A DNA stretch of 42,097 bases from CAZFHZ01 sp964519015 (GTDB taxonomy: Bacteria > Blakebacterota > Blakebacteria > Blakebacterales > CAYUVJ01), in assembly GCA_964519015.1 (NCBI GenBank), contig CAZFHZ010000017.1, positions 1-42,097 of the forward strand. Direction: 5' to 3'. Within the stretch, counting starts at the first letter, position 1. Every line of letters starts with the position of its first letter. Below the pieces are notes generated by a model. The model saw only the letters and a program-made list of their open reading frames with translations, searched no databases and was not told where the DNA came from. Of this stretch, positions 25,195-34,689 are shown in pieces. Both the position numbers and the translations under genes were made by a program.

Positions 25195-27261
25195 GTGCCC
25201 CGACCTCCCGCCCGAGGGCTCGAGGCGGCCACGCCCGGTCGGCCGGGCGCCGAGTGTGTCCCCGGGGGAGTGCGTTTCACCCTGCCCAGTGTCCACGCCG
25301 AGAGGGTTGAGCTCTGCCTCTTCGACGAGCGGGGCCGGGAGACCGACCGGCTCGGCCTGCCCGGCCGAAGCGACGGCCGCTGGCACGGCCTGCTGCCGGG
25401 GGCGGGCCCGGGGCTCCGCTACGGCTGGCGGGTGCACGGACCGTGGCGCCCGCTCGAGGGGCATCGTTTCAACCCGAACAAGCTGCTGGTGGATCCCTGG
25501 GCCCGTCGCCTGGAGGGGGGGGTGCGCTGGGACCCCGCCCTCTACGGGCACGTCTATAACGGGGCGGGAGCCGATCTCGATTTCGATACGCGCGACAGCG
25601 CCCCCTTCGTGCCCCGCGGCGCGGTGGCCCCCTCGCCGGCGGAGATGACCGACGGACGTCCGGCCCGCCCCGCCGTCCCCTGGTCCGATCTGCTGATCTG
25701 GGAGGTCCATGTCGGGGGCGGCACCAGGCAGCACCCCGAGGTGGACCCTCCCCTGCGCGGCACCTACCTCGGGCTGGCCTCCGACCCCGTCCTGCGCCAC
25801 CTCGACCGGCTCGGCGTGACGGCCGTCGAGCTCCTCCCGGTCTTTCCCTTCGCCGACGAGACCCACCTGGTCCGGCGCGGCCTGACCAACTACTGGGGCT
25901 ACAACCCATACGCCTTCTTCACCCCGGAACCCCGCTACGCGGTGGCCGACCCGGTGGTCGAGTTCCGGCAGATGGTGGATCGCTTCCACCGGGCCGGGAT
26001 CGAGGTCCTCCTCGACGTGGTCTACAACCACACCGCGGAGGGGGACGAACTCGGTCCCACCCTGGGCCTGCGCGGGATCGACAACACCCTCTGGTACGTA
26101 CCGGCCGGGCCCGACCGGCGCCGCTATGCGGACTGGGCGGGCACCGGCAACGTGCTGGCCGCCTTCCACCCCGAGGTCACGGGGCTGATCGTCGATTCGC
26201 TCCGCTACTGGGTCGAGGAGATGGGGGTGGACGGCTTCCGCTTCGACCTGGCCGGGGCGCTGGTGCGGGATGCCGGCGGGTTCCGCCCCGACGCCCCCCT
26301 GCTGGCCGCGATCGCCGACGAGCCGGGACTGGCCGGGATCAAACTGATCGCCGAACCGTGGGATGCCACCGCCGAGGGCTATGCCCCGGGGCGCTTCCCC
26401 GCCCCCTGGGCCGAGTGGAACGACCGCTATCGCGACGCCGTGCGGCACCTCTGGCGGGGGGACGAGGACGCCCGGGCCGAGGCGGCCACCCGCCTGGGCG
26501 GCTCCCAGGACCGCTTCACTTCCCGCGACGCCCGGGCGAGCATCAACTACGTGGCCGTTCACGACGGCTTTTCGCTGCGCGACGCCGTTTCCTACGCCCG
26601 GCGGCACAACGAGGCCAACGACGAGGGGAACCGGGACGGGAACGCTCATGAAGTCTCCTGGAACCACGGGGTGGAGGGATCCTCCGACGATCCCAGGATC
26701 GAAGCGATCCGGGACCGGCAGGTCCGCAACCTGCTCGCCACGGTTCTGCTCTCCAAGGGGATCCCCCTGCTGGCCGCCGGAGACGAACTGGGCCGCACCC
26801 ACGGCGGCAACAACAACCCCTACTGCCAGGACAATCCGACCGGCTGGCTCGACTGGTCGGAGGCCGATCCCGGACTGGTCGACTTCTGCGCCCGGCTGGT
26901 ATGGCTGCGTCACAGCCGCCCCGATCTCTCCTCTGCCGGCTTCTACACCGGCCGCCCCCCGCGGACGGGCGACCGCCCCGACCTCCTCTGGTGGCATCCC
27001 GACGGGCGGGTGATGACGGAGGGGGACTGGCGGGGGAAGGGGGGCCTGGGCTTCCTGCTGGGGGAATCCCCTCCCCTGCTCGTGCTGCTCAATCCCTCCC
27101 CCGAGTCGCTCGCCTGCACCCTGCCCGGCGAGGCGGAGGCGGGCACCGGCCGCTGGCAGGTCCGGATCACCTCGGCGGAAGGGATCGAGGGATCGATCGC
27201 TCCCCGGCTCGAACTCCCTCCCTTCAGCCTGGCCGTACTGGTCAGGGAGAGGGACCGATGA
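25195..27261 (+). CDS. glgX: Glycogen debranching enzyme, GlgX/isoamylase type
   Basis: This is a 688-residue GH13 enzyme that hydrolyses alpha-1,6 branch points, mostly short stubs left by phosphorylase. The start is GTG 25195, six bases after the glgB stop. A CBM48 domain (about 20-150, ending near FNPNKLLVDPWAR) precedes the barrel. Catalytic residues are Asp351 (DGFRFDLAGAL), Glu387 (KLIAEPWDA) and Asp457 (YVAVHDGFSLRDAVSY). The segment HNEANDEGNRDGNAHEVSWN (471-490) is typical of GlgX. One difference from most relatives is WEVHVGGGTRQHPEV (169-183), where the usual text is EVHVKGFT. The stop overlaps the malQ start (ATGA). Confidence 0.95.
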   Translation: MPRPPARGLEAATPGRPGAECVPGGVRFTLPSVHAERVELCLFDERGRETDRLGLPGRSDGRWHGLLPGAGPGLRYGWRVHGPWRPLEGHRFNPNKLLVDPWARRLEGGVRWDPALYGHVYNGAGADLDFDTRDSAPFVPRGAVAPSPAEMTDGRPARPAVPWSDLLIWEVHVGGGTRQHPEVDPPLRGTYLGLASDPVLRHLDRLGVTAVELLPVFPFADETHLVRRGLTNYWGYNPYAFFTPEPRYAVADPVVEFRQMVDRFHRAGIEVLLDVVYNHTAEGDELGPTLGLRGIDNTLWYVPAGPDRRRYADWAGTGNVLAAFHPEVTGLIVDSLRYWVEEMGVDGFRFDLAGALVRDAGGFRPDAPLLAAIADEPGLAGIKLIAEPWDATAEGYAPGRFPAPWAEWNDRYRDAVRHLWRGDEDARAEAATRLGGSQDRFTSRDARASINYVAVHDGFSLRDAVSYARRHNEANDEGNRDGNAHEVSWNHGVEGSSDDPRIEAIRDRQVRNLLATVLLSKGIPLLAAGDELGRTHGGNNNPYCQDNPTGWLDWSEADPGLVDFCARLVWLRHSRPDLSSAGFYTGRPPRTGDRPDLLWWHPDGRVMTEGDWRGKGGLGFLLGESPPLLVLLNPSPESLACTLPGEAEAGTGRWQVRITSAEGIEGSIAPRLELPPFSLAVLVRERDR

Positions 27262-29456
27262 GCGCTCCCCGGCCGCTGCGCGCCCTGGCCCGCCGGGCGG
27301 GCATTGCCCTGGAGTGGTGGGACATCTTCGGCCGGCGCTACGAGACGCCCGAGGGCACCCTGAAGCAGCTGCTGGCCGCGATGGACATCCCGGCCGGGAC
27401 CGAGGCGGAGACGGCCGAGAGCCTCCACCGGCTCTCCGGGGAGGCCTGGGAGGGCGCCCTCCCGCCGGTGGTGGTGCTGCGCCGCCGGCCGGGGGAGAGC
27501 GCCCTGGTGCCCCTCACCCGGCCCGAGAGCGGCCTGGAGGGAGTGGTGCACTGGACCCTGGTACCCGCCGCCGGCGAACCGGAAGAGGAGAGCCGGCACC
27601 CCCGCCGCGGGACGATCCCCCTCCCTTCGCTGGTCGTCCTGGACCGGGCCGCCTTCGATGGGCAGCGGCTGCGGCGGCTCGGCCTGCCGCTCCCCGATGG
27701 GCTCCCGGAAGGGTACTGGGACCTAACCGTGGAGCTGCCCGGCGGGACGGGCGCGGCCACCCGGGTCGTGCTCGCCCCCCCGAGCGCCTGGGAACCCCCC
27801 TGGATGGGATTGGGGAAGCGCCGCTGGGGCATCGCCGCCCACCTCTACAGTCTGCGTGGACACCACGACCTGGGAATAGGCGACTTCGGGCAGCTCCGGC
27901 GTCTGGTCGATCTGGCCGCCGGAGTGGGGGCCGATTACATCGGTCTCAATCCCCTGCATGCCCTCTTCGGCCGCCACCCCGACCGCCGCAGTCCGTACGC
28001 CCCGAGCGACCGCCGCTTCCTCAACCCGCTCTACCTCGAAGTGAGTGCGGTCACCGGTTTCACCGAGTGCGAGGCCGTGAGGAAGCGGATGGGCTCGGCC
28101 TCCTTCCGCCGGGCCCTCGAGCGGACCCGCTCCCGCGACCTGATCGACTACCCCGCGCTCGCGCGCCGCAAACGGGAACTGCTCGGGCTGCTCCACACCG
28201 CCTTCCGGGAGCGCCGGTCGGCTGGACTTCCGCTGCCGGGGGAGGCGGAGGACTACGCGGCCTTCCGGATGCGCGAAGGGCGGGCGCTGGAGTACTACGC
28301 CTTGTTCGAATCGATCCAGGAAGAGCACCGGGGACGCGTGCCGGCCGCCCTGCGCGATCCGGACTCGGCCGCGGCCATGGCCTTCGTGGTCACCCACCAA
28401 ACCCGGCTCGACTTCCACCGCTTCCTGCAGTGGCAGGCCGACCGACAGCTGAAAGCGGTCGCGCACACCACCCGTCAGGCCGGGCTGGAGGGTCTCTACC
28501 GTGACCTGGCGGTGGGCGCCCACCCGCAGGGTGCCGAGGTCTGGTCGCAGCCCGGCCTCTTCGCCCGGGGGGTCGCCTTCGGAGCCCCCCCCGACGCGTT
28601 CAACCTCCAGGGGCAGACCTGGGGGATGCCGCCGCTGGAGCCACGGGCGCTGCGGGCGGCCGGATACGCACCCTTCATCCGGCTGCTGCGGGCCAACCTG
28701 CGGCATGCGGCGGCGTTGCGGATCGACCACGTCATGGCCCTGCGCCGGCTCTTCTGGATCCCGGACGGGGCACCGGCCGTCGAGGGTTCCTACGTGGACT
28801 ACCCCTTCGACGACCTGCTCGGCATCGTGACCCTGGAGAGCCGACGCCACCGGTGCCTGGTGGTGGGGGAGGACCTGGGGACCGTCCCGGAGGGATTGCG
28901 GGAGCGGCTCGAGGCCGAGCGCATCTGGTCATACCGGCTCATGCTCTTCGAGCGCTGGCCCGACGGGCTCTTCCACCGGCCCGACCAGTATCCGGAGCGC
29001 GCGGTGGCGACCTTCACCTCCCACGACCTCCCCACCCTGGCCGGCTGGTGGCAGGGAAGCGACCTGGCGGAACGCGTCGCCCTCGGACTGCTGGCCGACC
29101 GCCCGCCGGAGGAGGCGGCCGTGGAGCGGGCGCGCGACCGGGAACAACTCCGGGCCGCCCTGGCCGACCAGGGTCTGCCCGGCGGAGAGACCTCCGGGCC
29201 CGGTGACCTCAAAGAGGTCGCCCGGGGTGTACAGTGCTTCCTGGCCCGCTCACCGGCCGGGCTGATGATGGCCAACCTGGACGACCTGCTGCTGGAGGAG
29301 CGCCAGCTCAACCAGCCGGGGACGGTGGACGAATACCCCAACTGGCGCCGGCGGCCGGCCCGCCCGCTCGAGGACCTCTCGGCCGACCTCTACCTGCGCA
29401 CCACCGCCGAGGCAATCGTGCGGGAGCGCGAGGGACCCGCCCCCCCGGCCGCCTGA
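27258..29456 (+). CDS. malQ: 4-alpha-glucanotransferase (amylomaltase)
   Basis: This is a 732-residue GH77 enzyme that moves maltosyl chains between linear dextrins, recycling the short oligosaccharides released by debranching. ATG 27258 overlaps the glgX stop by four bases; a longer in-phase frame from 26901 is only a shadow of glgX. The first 175 residues form the extra N-terminal domain of the long MalQ type (WWDIFGRRYETPEGTLKQLL, 20-39). Barrel motifs are LYSLRGHHDLGIGDFGQL (196-213) and GVAFGAPPDAFNLQGQTWGM (438-457). Catalytic residues are Asp490 (ALRIDHVMAL), Glu538 (VVGEDLGTVP) and Asp590 (TSHDLPTLAGWW). It is the last gene of the glgB-glgX-malQ unit. Confidence 0.96.
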   Translation: MSAPRPLRALARRAGIALEWWDIFGRRYETPEGTLKQLLAAMDIPAGTEAETAESLHRLSGEAWEGALPPVVVLRRRPGESALVPLTRPESGLEGVVHWTLVPAAGEPEEESRHPRRGTIPLPSLVVLDRAAFDGQRLRRLGLPLPDGLPEGYWDLTVELPGGTGAATRVVLAPPSAWEPPWMGLGKRRWGIAAHLYSLRGHHDLGIGDFGQLRRLVDLAAGVGADYIGLNPLHALFGRHPDRRSPYAPSDRRFLNPLYLEVSAVTGFTECEAVRKRMGSASFRRALERTRSRDLIDYPALARRKRELLGLLHTAFRERRSAGLPLPGEAEDYAAFRMREGRALEYYALFESIQEEHRGRVPAALRDPDSAAAMAFVVTHQTRLDFHRFLQWQADRQLKAVAHTTRQAGLEGLYRDLAVGAHPQGAEVWSQPGLFARGVAFGAPPDAFNLQGQTWGMPPLEPRALRAAGYAPFIRLLRANLRHAAALRIDHVMALRRLFWIPDGAPAVEGSYVDYPFDDLLGIVTLESRRHRCLVVGEDLGTVPEGLRERLEAERIWSYRLMLFERWPDGLFHRPDQYPERAVATFTSHDLPTLAGWWQGSDLAERVALGLLADRPPEEAAVERARDREQLRAALADQGLPGGETSGPGDLKEVARGVQCFLARSPAGLMMANLDDLLLEERQLNQPGTVDEYPNWRRRPARPLEDLSADLYLRTTAEAIVREREGPAPPAA

Positions 29457-29559
29457 CCCGCGGGGCCTGGATTCGCCCGCCGGGACGGGTGAGACCGATC
29501 GTAAATAAACACCTGCACCGCGTGATCCGTCCTGATGCCGAGGGGGGGGAGGATCTGTC

Positions 29560-30354
29560 ATGAACCATTCCAAGGCGTTCCGAAGAGCGGGCCCTTTTCT
29601 CCTGGCGCTCCTGCTTCTGTCGGCCTGCTCCGGACTGTTCTGGCGGCGTCACATGGTCCAGGATCCATCCGCGTTCCATATCCAGCTGCGACTGGGGACG
29701 GAATGGGTCTATTACAGGCTGCCCCTGTGGCCGAGCGGGGACTTCACCGGTCCGCAGGATACGCTCAGCGTCCGGGTCGTCGACCACCGGGCCGCACCAT
29801 CCCGGATCGATCTGGATCAGTGGGGTGGCGAGTATTACTGGTACGACCGGCCCATGATGGAATGGATACCCGAGGGAGGCTGGAAGAAGATCACCGGCCG
29901 CTTCCTGTCCGCCGTTCCGGTCGGTGATGTGTTCAAGGTCGTCAGTGACGGGGAATTCCCGAGATTCCTCGGGGGGGAGAAAGGATACTGGGCGGATTCC
30001 TCCGTCGGACTCCTGGATGTCTTCTATCCCCGTCCGGAAGGCCGGGTCGTCGTCTACTCGCCGACCGCGACCGTCCGACCGTATGAGGAACCCGGGGCGT
30101 ACTCCTGGATAGAGGCCGCCGCGGATACACTCATCCGGGTCCCGGCCGGCGAGTTCCGGTGTTTCGAACATGTCCTGACGTTCGCTTCCTCGGCGCACTA
30201 TCTCCAACCGCGTTTCACCAGAGCGCCGGACCCACGCTCCCCCTTCGATCCCCGGATTCGCCGGGAGTTCTGGGCGGAGGGCGTCGGCCTCATCGCCTGG
30301 ATCGATCAGGGAGTGGGTGAGTACTGGGCGCTGGCGGAATACCGCACCCGCTGA
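29560..30354 (+). CDS. Lipoprotein of unknown function
   Basis: This is a 264-residue predicted lipoprotein. The signal MNHSKAFRRAGPFLLALLLL ends in LLSAC (Cys23). ATG 29560 has GGAGG about seven bases upstream. The mature part is rich in Trp and Tyr (TEWVYYRLPLWPSGDF, WGGEYYWYDRPMMEWIP) and in beta-type alternation. It ends with a GVGLIAWIDQGVGEYWALAEY segment. That ending, a statement of processed signal followed by a repeated G-V-G pattern, is common in small envelope lipoproteins that carry one beta-sandwich. No family is recognised. It follows malQ by 103 bases in the same direction, and its stop is 31 bases from a convergent gene. Confidence 0.72.
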   Translation: MNHSKAFRRAGPFLLALLLLSACSGLFWRRHMVQDPSAFHIQLRLGTEWVYYRLPLWPSGDFTGPQDTLSVRVVDHRAAPSRIDLDQWGGEYYWYDRPMMEWIPEGGWKKITGRFLSAVPVGDVFKVVSDGEFPRFLGGEKGYWADSSVGLLDVFYPRPEGRVVVYSPTATVRPYEEPGAYSWIEAAADTLIRVPAGEFRCFEHVLTFASSAHYLQPRFTRAPDPRSPFDPRIRREFWAEGVGLIAWIDQGVGEYWALAEYRTR

Positions 30355-30385
30355 GCACAGCGAGCTTCGACCTCGACTCCAGACA

Positions 30386-31318
30386 TCAGCCCGGAGAAGC
30401 CTTCCGAAAAGAGCCGAGCCAATCCCGGTCGTAGAGCCCGCTAGCTTCCAGCAGCCCCACCGCGGCGAAGTAGAGCAGCCCGTGCAGCAGAAGTGCCGAC
30501 GAGAGCCGCCAGTCCTCCGAGCCGGCGATCCCGGCCGCCGCCATGAACAGGATGAAGCTCATCAGCCACCGTTTGGCCAGCGCGGCGATCCTCCGGGCAT
30601 CGCTCCAGCGCAGCAGGAACCCCAGGTAGGTGCCGGCGGTCGCGACCAGGAAGGCGGCGATCCCCGCCAGGCCGCTCTCGTCGGCCACCGCGAAGGCCAG
30701 GTAGAGACACATCCAGGTGACGAAGAGGAACCACTGGAAGATGCGCCAGCGCCGCCACTTCAGGCGGGGGAGGGTGATCAGGGCCAGGAAGGGGAAGGAG
30801 TGGATGACCAGGAACTCGACCTTGACCAGCAGGCTGAGCCAATCCCCCGATACCCCCGGCAGCCAGAGGCCCCGCAGGGCCAGCAGGTAGGCGAGCGCGA
30901 TCAGGAGGGTGGTCAGGGCGGGCAGGAGACGGTTCCGGAGCCCCCCGGCTGCAGGAGGTGGCTCTGTGGTGGCCGGTGGCTTCTCGCCGCCCGGCTCGGG
31001 CGGTCCGGTCCCCCTCTTCCCTTCATCGCCCGCTGCGCGGAGCGGGACGAAGACGCTCCAGAGCAGGACCCCCAGGATCACCGTCTGGGCGATCCCCCCC
31101 GTCCAGCCGGATATCCCGGAAGCAATGACGATCGGGAAGAGGCTCCAGGCGGATCCGAAGAGCCCGATCCCGATCCCGCCGGCCAGTTGACCATACTTGG
31201 ATTGCCGGCGAGCCTCGCTGATCAGGGACCAGGAACCGCGGATGAATCCGGCCCCGGTGGCCTGGAAGACAGCCAGGAAGCCGGCTACCCCGACGGTCGT
31301 GAAGATCTTCTCCAGCAC
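30386..31318 (-). CDS. Multi-pass membrane protein of unknown function
   Basis: This is a 310-residue protein with about seven or eight hydrophobic helices. They fall into an N-terminal group (LEKIFTTVGVAGFLAVFQAT, then GIGIGLFGSAWSLFPIVIAS) and a C-terminal group. A Pro/Gly/Glu-rich cytoplasmic linker (about 97-125, GTGPPEPGGEKPPATTEPPP) joins them. No transporter or enzyme motif is visible. The start is GTG 31318 with GGAGG five bases upstream. The 78-bp element at 31364-31441 provides a promoter-like CTGACC-N17-TAATCT 46 bases before the start. The same element precedes the CGGC gene, which suggests shared control. Confidence 0.7.
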   Translation of the reverse strand: MLEKIFTTVGVAGFLAVFQATGAGFIRGSWSLISEARRQSKYGQLAGGIGIGLFGSAWSLFPIVIASGISGWTGGIAQTVILGVLLWSVFVPLRAAGDEGKRGTGPPEPGGEKPPATTEPPPAAGGLRNRLLPALTTLLIALAYLLALRGLWLPGVSGDWLSLLVKVEFLVIHSFPFLALITLPRLKWRRWRIFQWFLFVTWMCLYLAFAVADESGLAGIAAFLVATAGTYLGFLLRWSDARRIAALAKRWLMSFILFMAAAGIAGSEDWRLSSALLLHGLLYFAAVGLLEASGLYDRDWLGSFRKASPG

Positions 31319-31363
31319 CTGTCCTCCCGGCCGGGTGACGGCAGGATCGATTAGGTCGCCATC

Positions 31364-31441
31364 AGATTACCCTCCGGGAGCGGATCGGTCAGCCGGTAAC
31401 GTGAATCCGGCTCGACCGTACCCGGATCGAGCCGGACGCAG
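31364..31441 (-). promoter_or_regulatory. Duplicated 78-bp promoter-like element, copy 1
   Basis: Read on the minus strand this holds CTGACC, a 17-base spacer and TAATCT (31364-31369), a plausible sigma70-type promoter for the gene starting at 31318. Upstream of it CCGGCTCGA (31407-31415) and TCGAGCCGG (31427-31435) form a perfect 9-bp inverted repeat with an 11-base loop. It aligns without gaps to 35250-35327: 45 of 55 identical in the upstream part and about 22 of 29 over 31364-31392. Confidence 0.55.
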
Positions 31442-31476
31442 GACTGGTCCGTTACTGATGGGATTGTTCGGTTCTG

Positions 31477-34173
31477 CTATTCGTGCTTTAGCGAGACGAT
31501 GGGATCGACGGTTGCCGCTCGACGGGCCGGGAAGTAACTGGCGAGGAGCGTCACGACGGCCAGAATGAATGAGACCGCTCCATAGGTTGGCAGATTTATT
31601 GGATTCACACCGAACAGTACGGATGTCATCAGACGGGTCATACCGACCGCAGCAGCGAGACCGATGGCAATCCCCAATGCCGTAATCATGAGGCCTTGGC
31701 GCAGGACCATCGACACGATATCCCTGGCCTGCGCCCCGATCGCGATCCGGAGACCCAGTTCCCTGGTACGGATGGACACCGCATAGGATATGACGCTATA
31801 CAGTCCCACGATCCCGAGCAACAACGCCAGACCGGCCGAGATGCTCAGCAGGACCATAATCAGCGAAATCCTCGATGTGGATGCCTCAATCAACTCCTGT
31901 TCGGTCCGGATCGCGGCCAGCGGGAGATTGGGATTGATCGACCACACCGCGTCACGGACCCGGTCGAGGAGCTTCAGGGCATCTCCTGTGTCCGTCCTGA
32001 TGGAGTAGACCTGGGTGCGGGACACGAAGACCGGATTGCCCCATAGATTGGCGACCGCCGTCGGCCAGTACACAGTGGCCTTGGGATCGTGATCCAATCC
32101 GCGGTCATGCACGTCACCGACGACTCCCACGATCTCCTGCCACACCGCGGCAGGTCCGACGGCAATGCGCTTGCCGATGGCAGCGGCCGGATCGCCCCAG
32201 TACTCATCGGCGAAACCGCGGCTGATGACCGTGACCGGTCTTCTCTCATGGACGTCGACCCACTCGATCGGTCGTCCCACCAGAACGGGAATACCCATCG
32301 TCCGGAAGTAGCCTGCGGATACAAAGTTAAACAGACGTGTCGGAGAGACATCATTCGGTCGTTCTTCCACCACGACGGTGTTCTCAAAGTCACGTCTATC
32401 CATGGGAACAGAGGTCGAGAGCGCCACAGCGACGACACCCGGCACCTCCTCGATCCGTCGAAGGATTTCTTCATGGGCTCGGGGGACGGCATCAAGAGAC
32501 GGGGTCTCGCTTGCGGGAAGGGTCAGCGCGAAGGTCAGGATGTCGTCCGGGTGATCAACACCCGGGCGTACCTGCCAGAGGGCCTGCACGCTCCTGATCA
32601 TCAATCCCGAAGCGACGAGGAGAACCAGGGCCAGGGCGAGTTGCAGTACAGCCAGAGCATTCCGCACATGTTGCCGCCGCCCGGTCCGATCGATGCCCTG
32701 CGCTCCCTGTCTGATCGAATCCGCCACGGATCGCCGGCCATGCGTGAGGACCGGGAAGAGTCCGAGAGCCAGGCCCCCGATCACGGACACCAGGAGCGCG
32801 AAGAGCAGAACCGTCGCATCGATGCCGACACCGCTGAGGCGAGGAAGACTACCGGAGGCCATGAGGCTGAGGAGCCGGCCCCCCCCCCAGGCGAGACAGA
32901 GTCCTATCATTCCTGCTACGGCCCCCAGACACAGACCGTCCACGATGGACTCCCAGGCGATCCGTGCCGGCCTCGCTCCGAGGGAGACACGGATGGCGAT
33001 CTCAAGGCGCCTGTCCTCAGAGCGAACAAGGAGCAGATTGGCGACATTCGTCAGAGCGATGATAAAGACCAGTCCCACCGCCCCCAGGATGATCAGGAGG
33101 ACCGTGCTGACGTTCCCCAGGATCAACGACTTGAAAGGGAGGAGGACCGGGGCAACCTCCCACTTTTGCATGGCGTCGAGCGTATTCCCTCCGTATCGCT
33201 CGATCGCCAGGGGGAGCATCCGGACCAGATCCGCATGGGCGGCCTCGGCTGTCACACCTGATCTGAGCCTCGCCAGCGCCATGAAGTTGAATCCCCCGAC
33301 ACCTGCCTGAGTCGGATCGAGCTGGAAAGGGAGGATCAGCTCGGGATTCCGGTCCAGATAACTGAACCGTTCCGGCAGGACACCCACGATCTCCATCGGC
33401 ATCCCGTTCACCGTGATCGAACGACCGATCACGTCGGGATCACCACCGAATCGGCGCCGCCAGTAACCGTTGCCGAGGATGATCGTAGGTGGTGCTTCGA
33501 GAGTGTCATCATAGTGGGTGAAGATGCGGCCGAGCGTAGGCCGGACACCCAGGAGGGGGAGTGTGCCGTCGGTCACCCCCAGGGCAAGCACTTCCTCCGG
33601 CTCGGTCGATCCCGTGACCGGTAATCGGAACCACATCGACAAGCCCAGGTCTTCCAGGGTCTGGTTCTCATCCCGGTAGAAGAAGTACTGACCTGTACTC
33701 AGTCCCATCGCTTCGATATCGATAGCCGGAGCCTTCTGACGGACTGCGAAGAGTCCGTCGGGATCGGGATAAGGAAGGGATTCGATCAGCACCCCGTTGA
33801 CCACACCGAAGATGGCGACCGTGGCACCGATCCCCAGGGCCAGGGTCAGGATCGCCACCAACGAGAATCCGGGGTTCCGACGCAACTGTTTGAGGGCGTG
33901 ATGGATATCCCGCAGGCAGTCTTCCAGCGACCGCAGGCCCCGGGCTTCCCGGATCTGTTCTTTGTACCGATCGACCCCACCGAATGAGATCAAGGCCTGT
34001 CTCCTGGATTCCTCCTTGCCCATGCCGGCGCGGAGGTTGGATTCGATGGTCTGTTCCAGATGGAAATGCAGCTCCTCGTCCATCTCCCCTTCAGCCTCAC
34101 CTTTCCGGGTGAGGTACCGGAGATGCAACCGAGCCCGCTTGAACAGGTACCGGATGCGTTGAAGGAGCATCAT
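31477..34173 (-). CDS. ADOP-type permease with N-terminal permease prefix domain
   Basis: This is an 898-residue member of the same family as the three other permeases here. It has an extra soluble N-terminal part of about 80 residues (YLTRKGEAEGEMDEELHFHL, then SRRQALISFGGVDRYKEQ). That is the permease prefix domain seen in ADOPs that sit next to PadR regulators. The first helix region is NPGFSLVAILTLALGIGATV. Coupling segments are DRRLEIAIRVSLGARPARIA and IRTRELGLRIAIGAQARDIV. ATG 34173 has GGGAGG eight bases upstream and lies 13 bases after the padR-like stop. The gene looks less GC-rich than the glycogen genes, consistent with separate acquisition. Substrate and ATPase partner are unknown. 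Confidence 0.88.
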   Translation of the reverse strand: MMLLQRIRYLFKRARLHLRYLTRKGEAEGEMDEELHFHLEQTIESNLRAGMGKEESRRQALISFGGVDRYKEQIREARGLRSLEDCLRDIHHALKQLRRNPGFSLVAILTLALGIGATVAIFGVVNGVLIESLPYPDPDGLFAVRQKAPAIDIEAMGLSTGQYFFYRDENQTLEDLGLSMWFRLPVTGSTEPEEVLALGVTDGTLPLLGVRPTLGRIFTHYDDTLEAPPTIILGNGYWRRRFGGDPDVIGRSITVNGMPMEIVGVLPERFSYLDRNPELILPFQLDPTQAGVGGFNFMALARLRSGVTAEAAHADLVRMLPLAIERYGGNTLDAMQKWEVAPVLLPFKSLILGNVSTVLLIILGAVGLVFIIALTNVANLLLVRSEDRRLEIAIRVSLGARPARIAWESIVDGLCLGAVAGMIGLCLAWGGGRLLSLMASGSLPRLSGVGIDATVLLFALLVSVIGGLALGLFPVLTHGRRSVADSIRQGAQGIDRTGRRQHVRNALAVLQLALALVLLVASGLMIRSVQALWQVRPGVDHPDDILTFALTLPASETPSLDAVPRAHEEILRRIEEVPGVVAVALSTSVPMDRRDFENTVVVEERPNDVSPTRLFNFVSAGYFRTMGIPVLVGRPIEWVDVHERRPVTVISRGFADEYWGDPAAAIGKRIAVGPAAVWQEIVGVVGDVHDRGLDHDPKATVYWPTAVANLWGNPVFVSRTQVYSIRTDTGDALKLLDRVRDAVWSINPNLPLAAIRTEQELIEASTSRISLIMVLLSISAGLALLLGIVGLYSVISYAVSIRTRELGLRIAIGAQARDIVSMVLRQGLMITALGIAIGLAAAVGMTRLMTSVLFGVNPINLPTYGAVSFILAVVTLLASYFPARRAATVDPIVSLKHE

Positions 34174-34186
34174 CACCTCTACCTCC

Positions 34187-34519
34187 CTAGCTCTCCTGAA
34201 GAACCAGTTCCACTGCCACGGCGAATCGGCGCCACTGGCGGGACGCTTTCTCAAGCTCACTGCTGCCCAACGACGTCAGGCGGTAGTATCGGGCACGTCG
34301 GTTCTTCTCGGTTCTCTTCCATTCCGATTCGATCCACCCCCGGAGTTGAAGTCGCTGAAGGGCCGGATAGAGTGATCCCTGGTTAACCTGCAGGATCCCG
34401 GTCGAGGTCCGTTGGATGTGTTGGGCAACGGCCCAGCCGTGGTTCGAACCGAGGGCCAGGGTCTTGAGGATGAGAAGGTCCAGGGTACCTTGCAGGTGAT
34501 CGCTCCGAGAATCTTTCAT
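34187..34519 (-). CDS. PadR family transcriptional regulator
   Basis: This is a 110-residue winged helix-turn-helix repressor. It begins MKDSRSDHLQGTLDLLILKT and carries the PadR core GSNHGWAVAQHI, VNQGSLYPALQRLQLRGWIE and ARYYRLTSLGSSEL. Most PadR proteins of this short type repress their own operon and are released by a small ligand. It is the first gene of a two-gene operon with the ADOP permease (13-base gap). Two matching palindromes in its upstream region (34603-34617 and 34690-34704) are good candidates for its binding sites. Confidence 0.9.
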   Translation of the reverse strand: MKDSRSDHLQGTLDLLILKTLALGSNHGWAVAQHIQRTSTGILQVNQGSLYPALQRLQLRGWIESEWKRTEKNRRARYYRLTSLGSSELEKASRQWRRFAVAVELVLQES

Positions 34520-34602
34520 GCGCCGTTGTCCGGTTTCAGGTGAATACCTTGAGGGACAGGTCGGTACGTCGCGGTGAAGATGTTCGATCGTACCGATTTT
34601 TA

Positions 34603-34617
34603 TGTAGGTAATCTACA
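34603..34617. promoter_or_regulatory. Putative PadR operator 1
   Basis: TGTAG-GTAAT-CTACA is an inverted repeat with 5-bp arms, 84 bases before the padR-like start codon, in an AT-rich stretch. Its pattern T(G/A)TAG(G/A)TAATCTA(C/T)A is shared with the second site at 34690-34704. Confidence 0.5.
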
Positions 34618-34689
34618 CTCAACGTCAGGGCGACCAATCGATTCTGCTTTATTTTACATGGTTCTACGGAAGTCGCAGTGAAAAGTTTC

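Noticed and set aside
25168..26997. Long minus-strand open frame opposite glgX
   Set aside because: Shadow of glgX, with Val/Gly/Pro-rich text and no family match.
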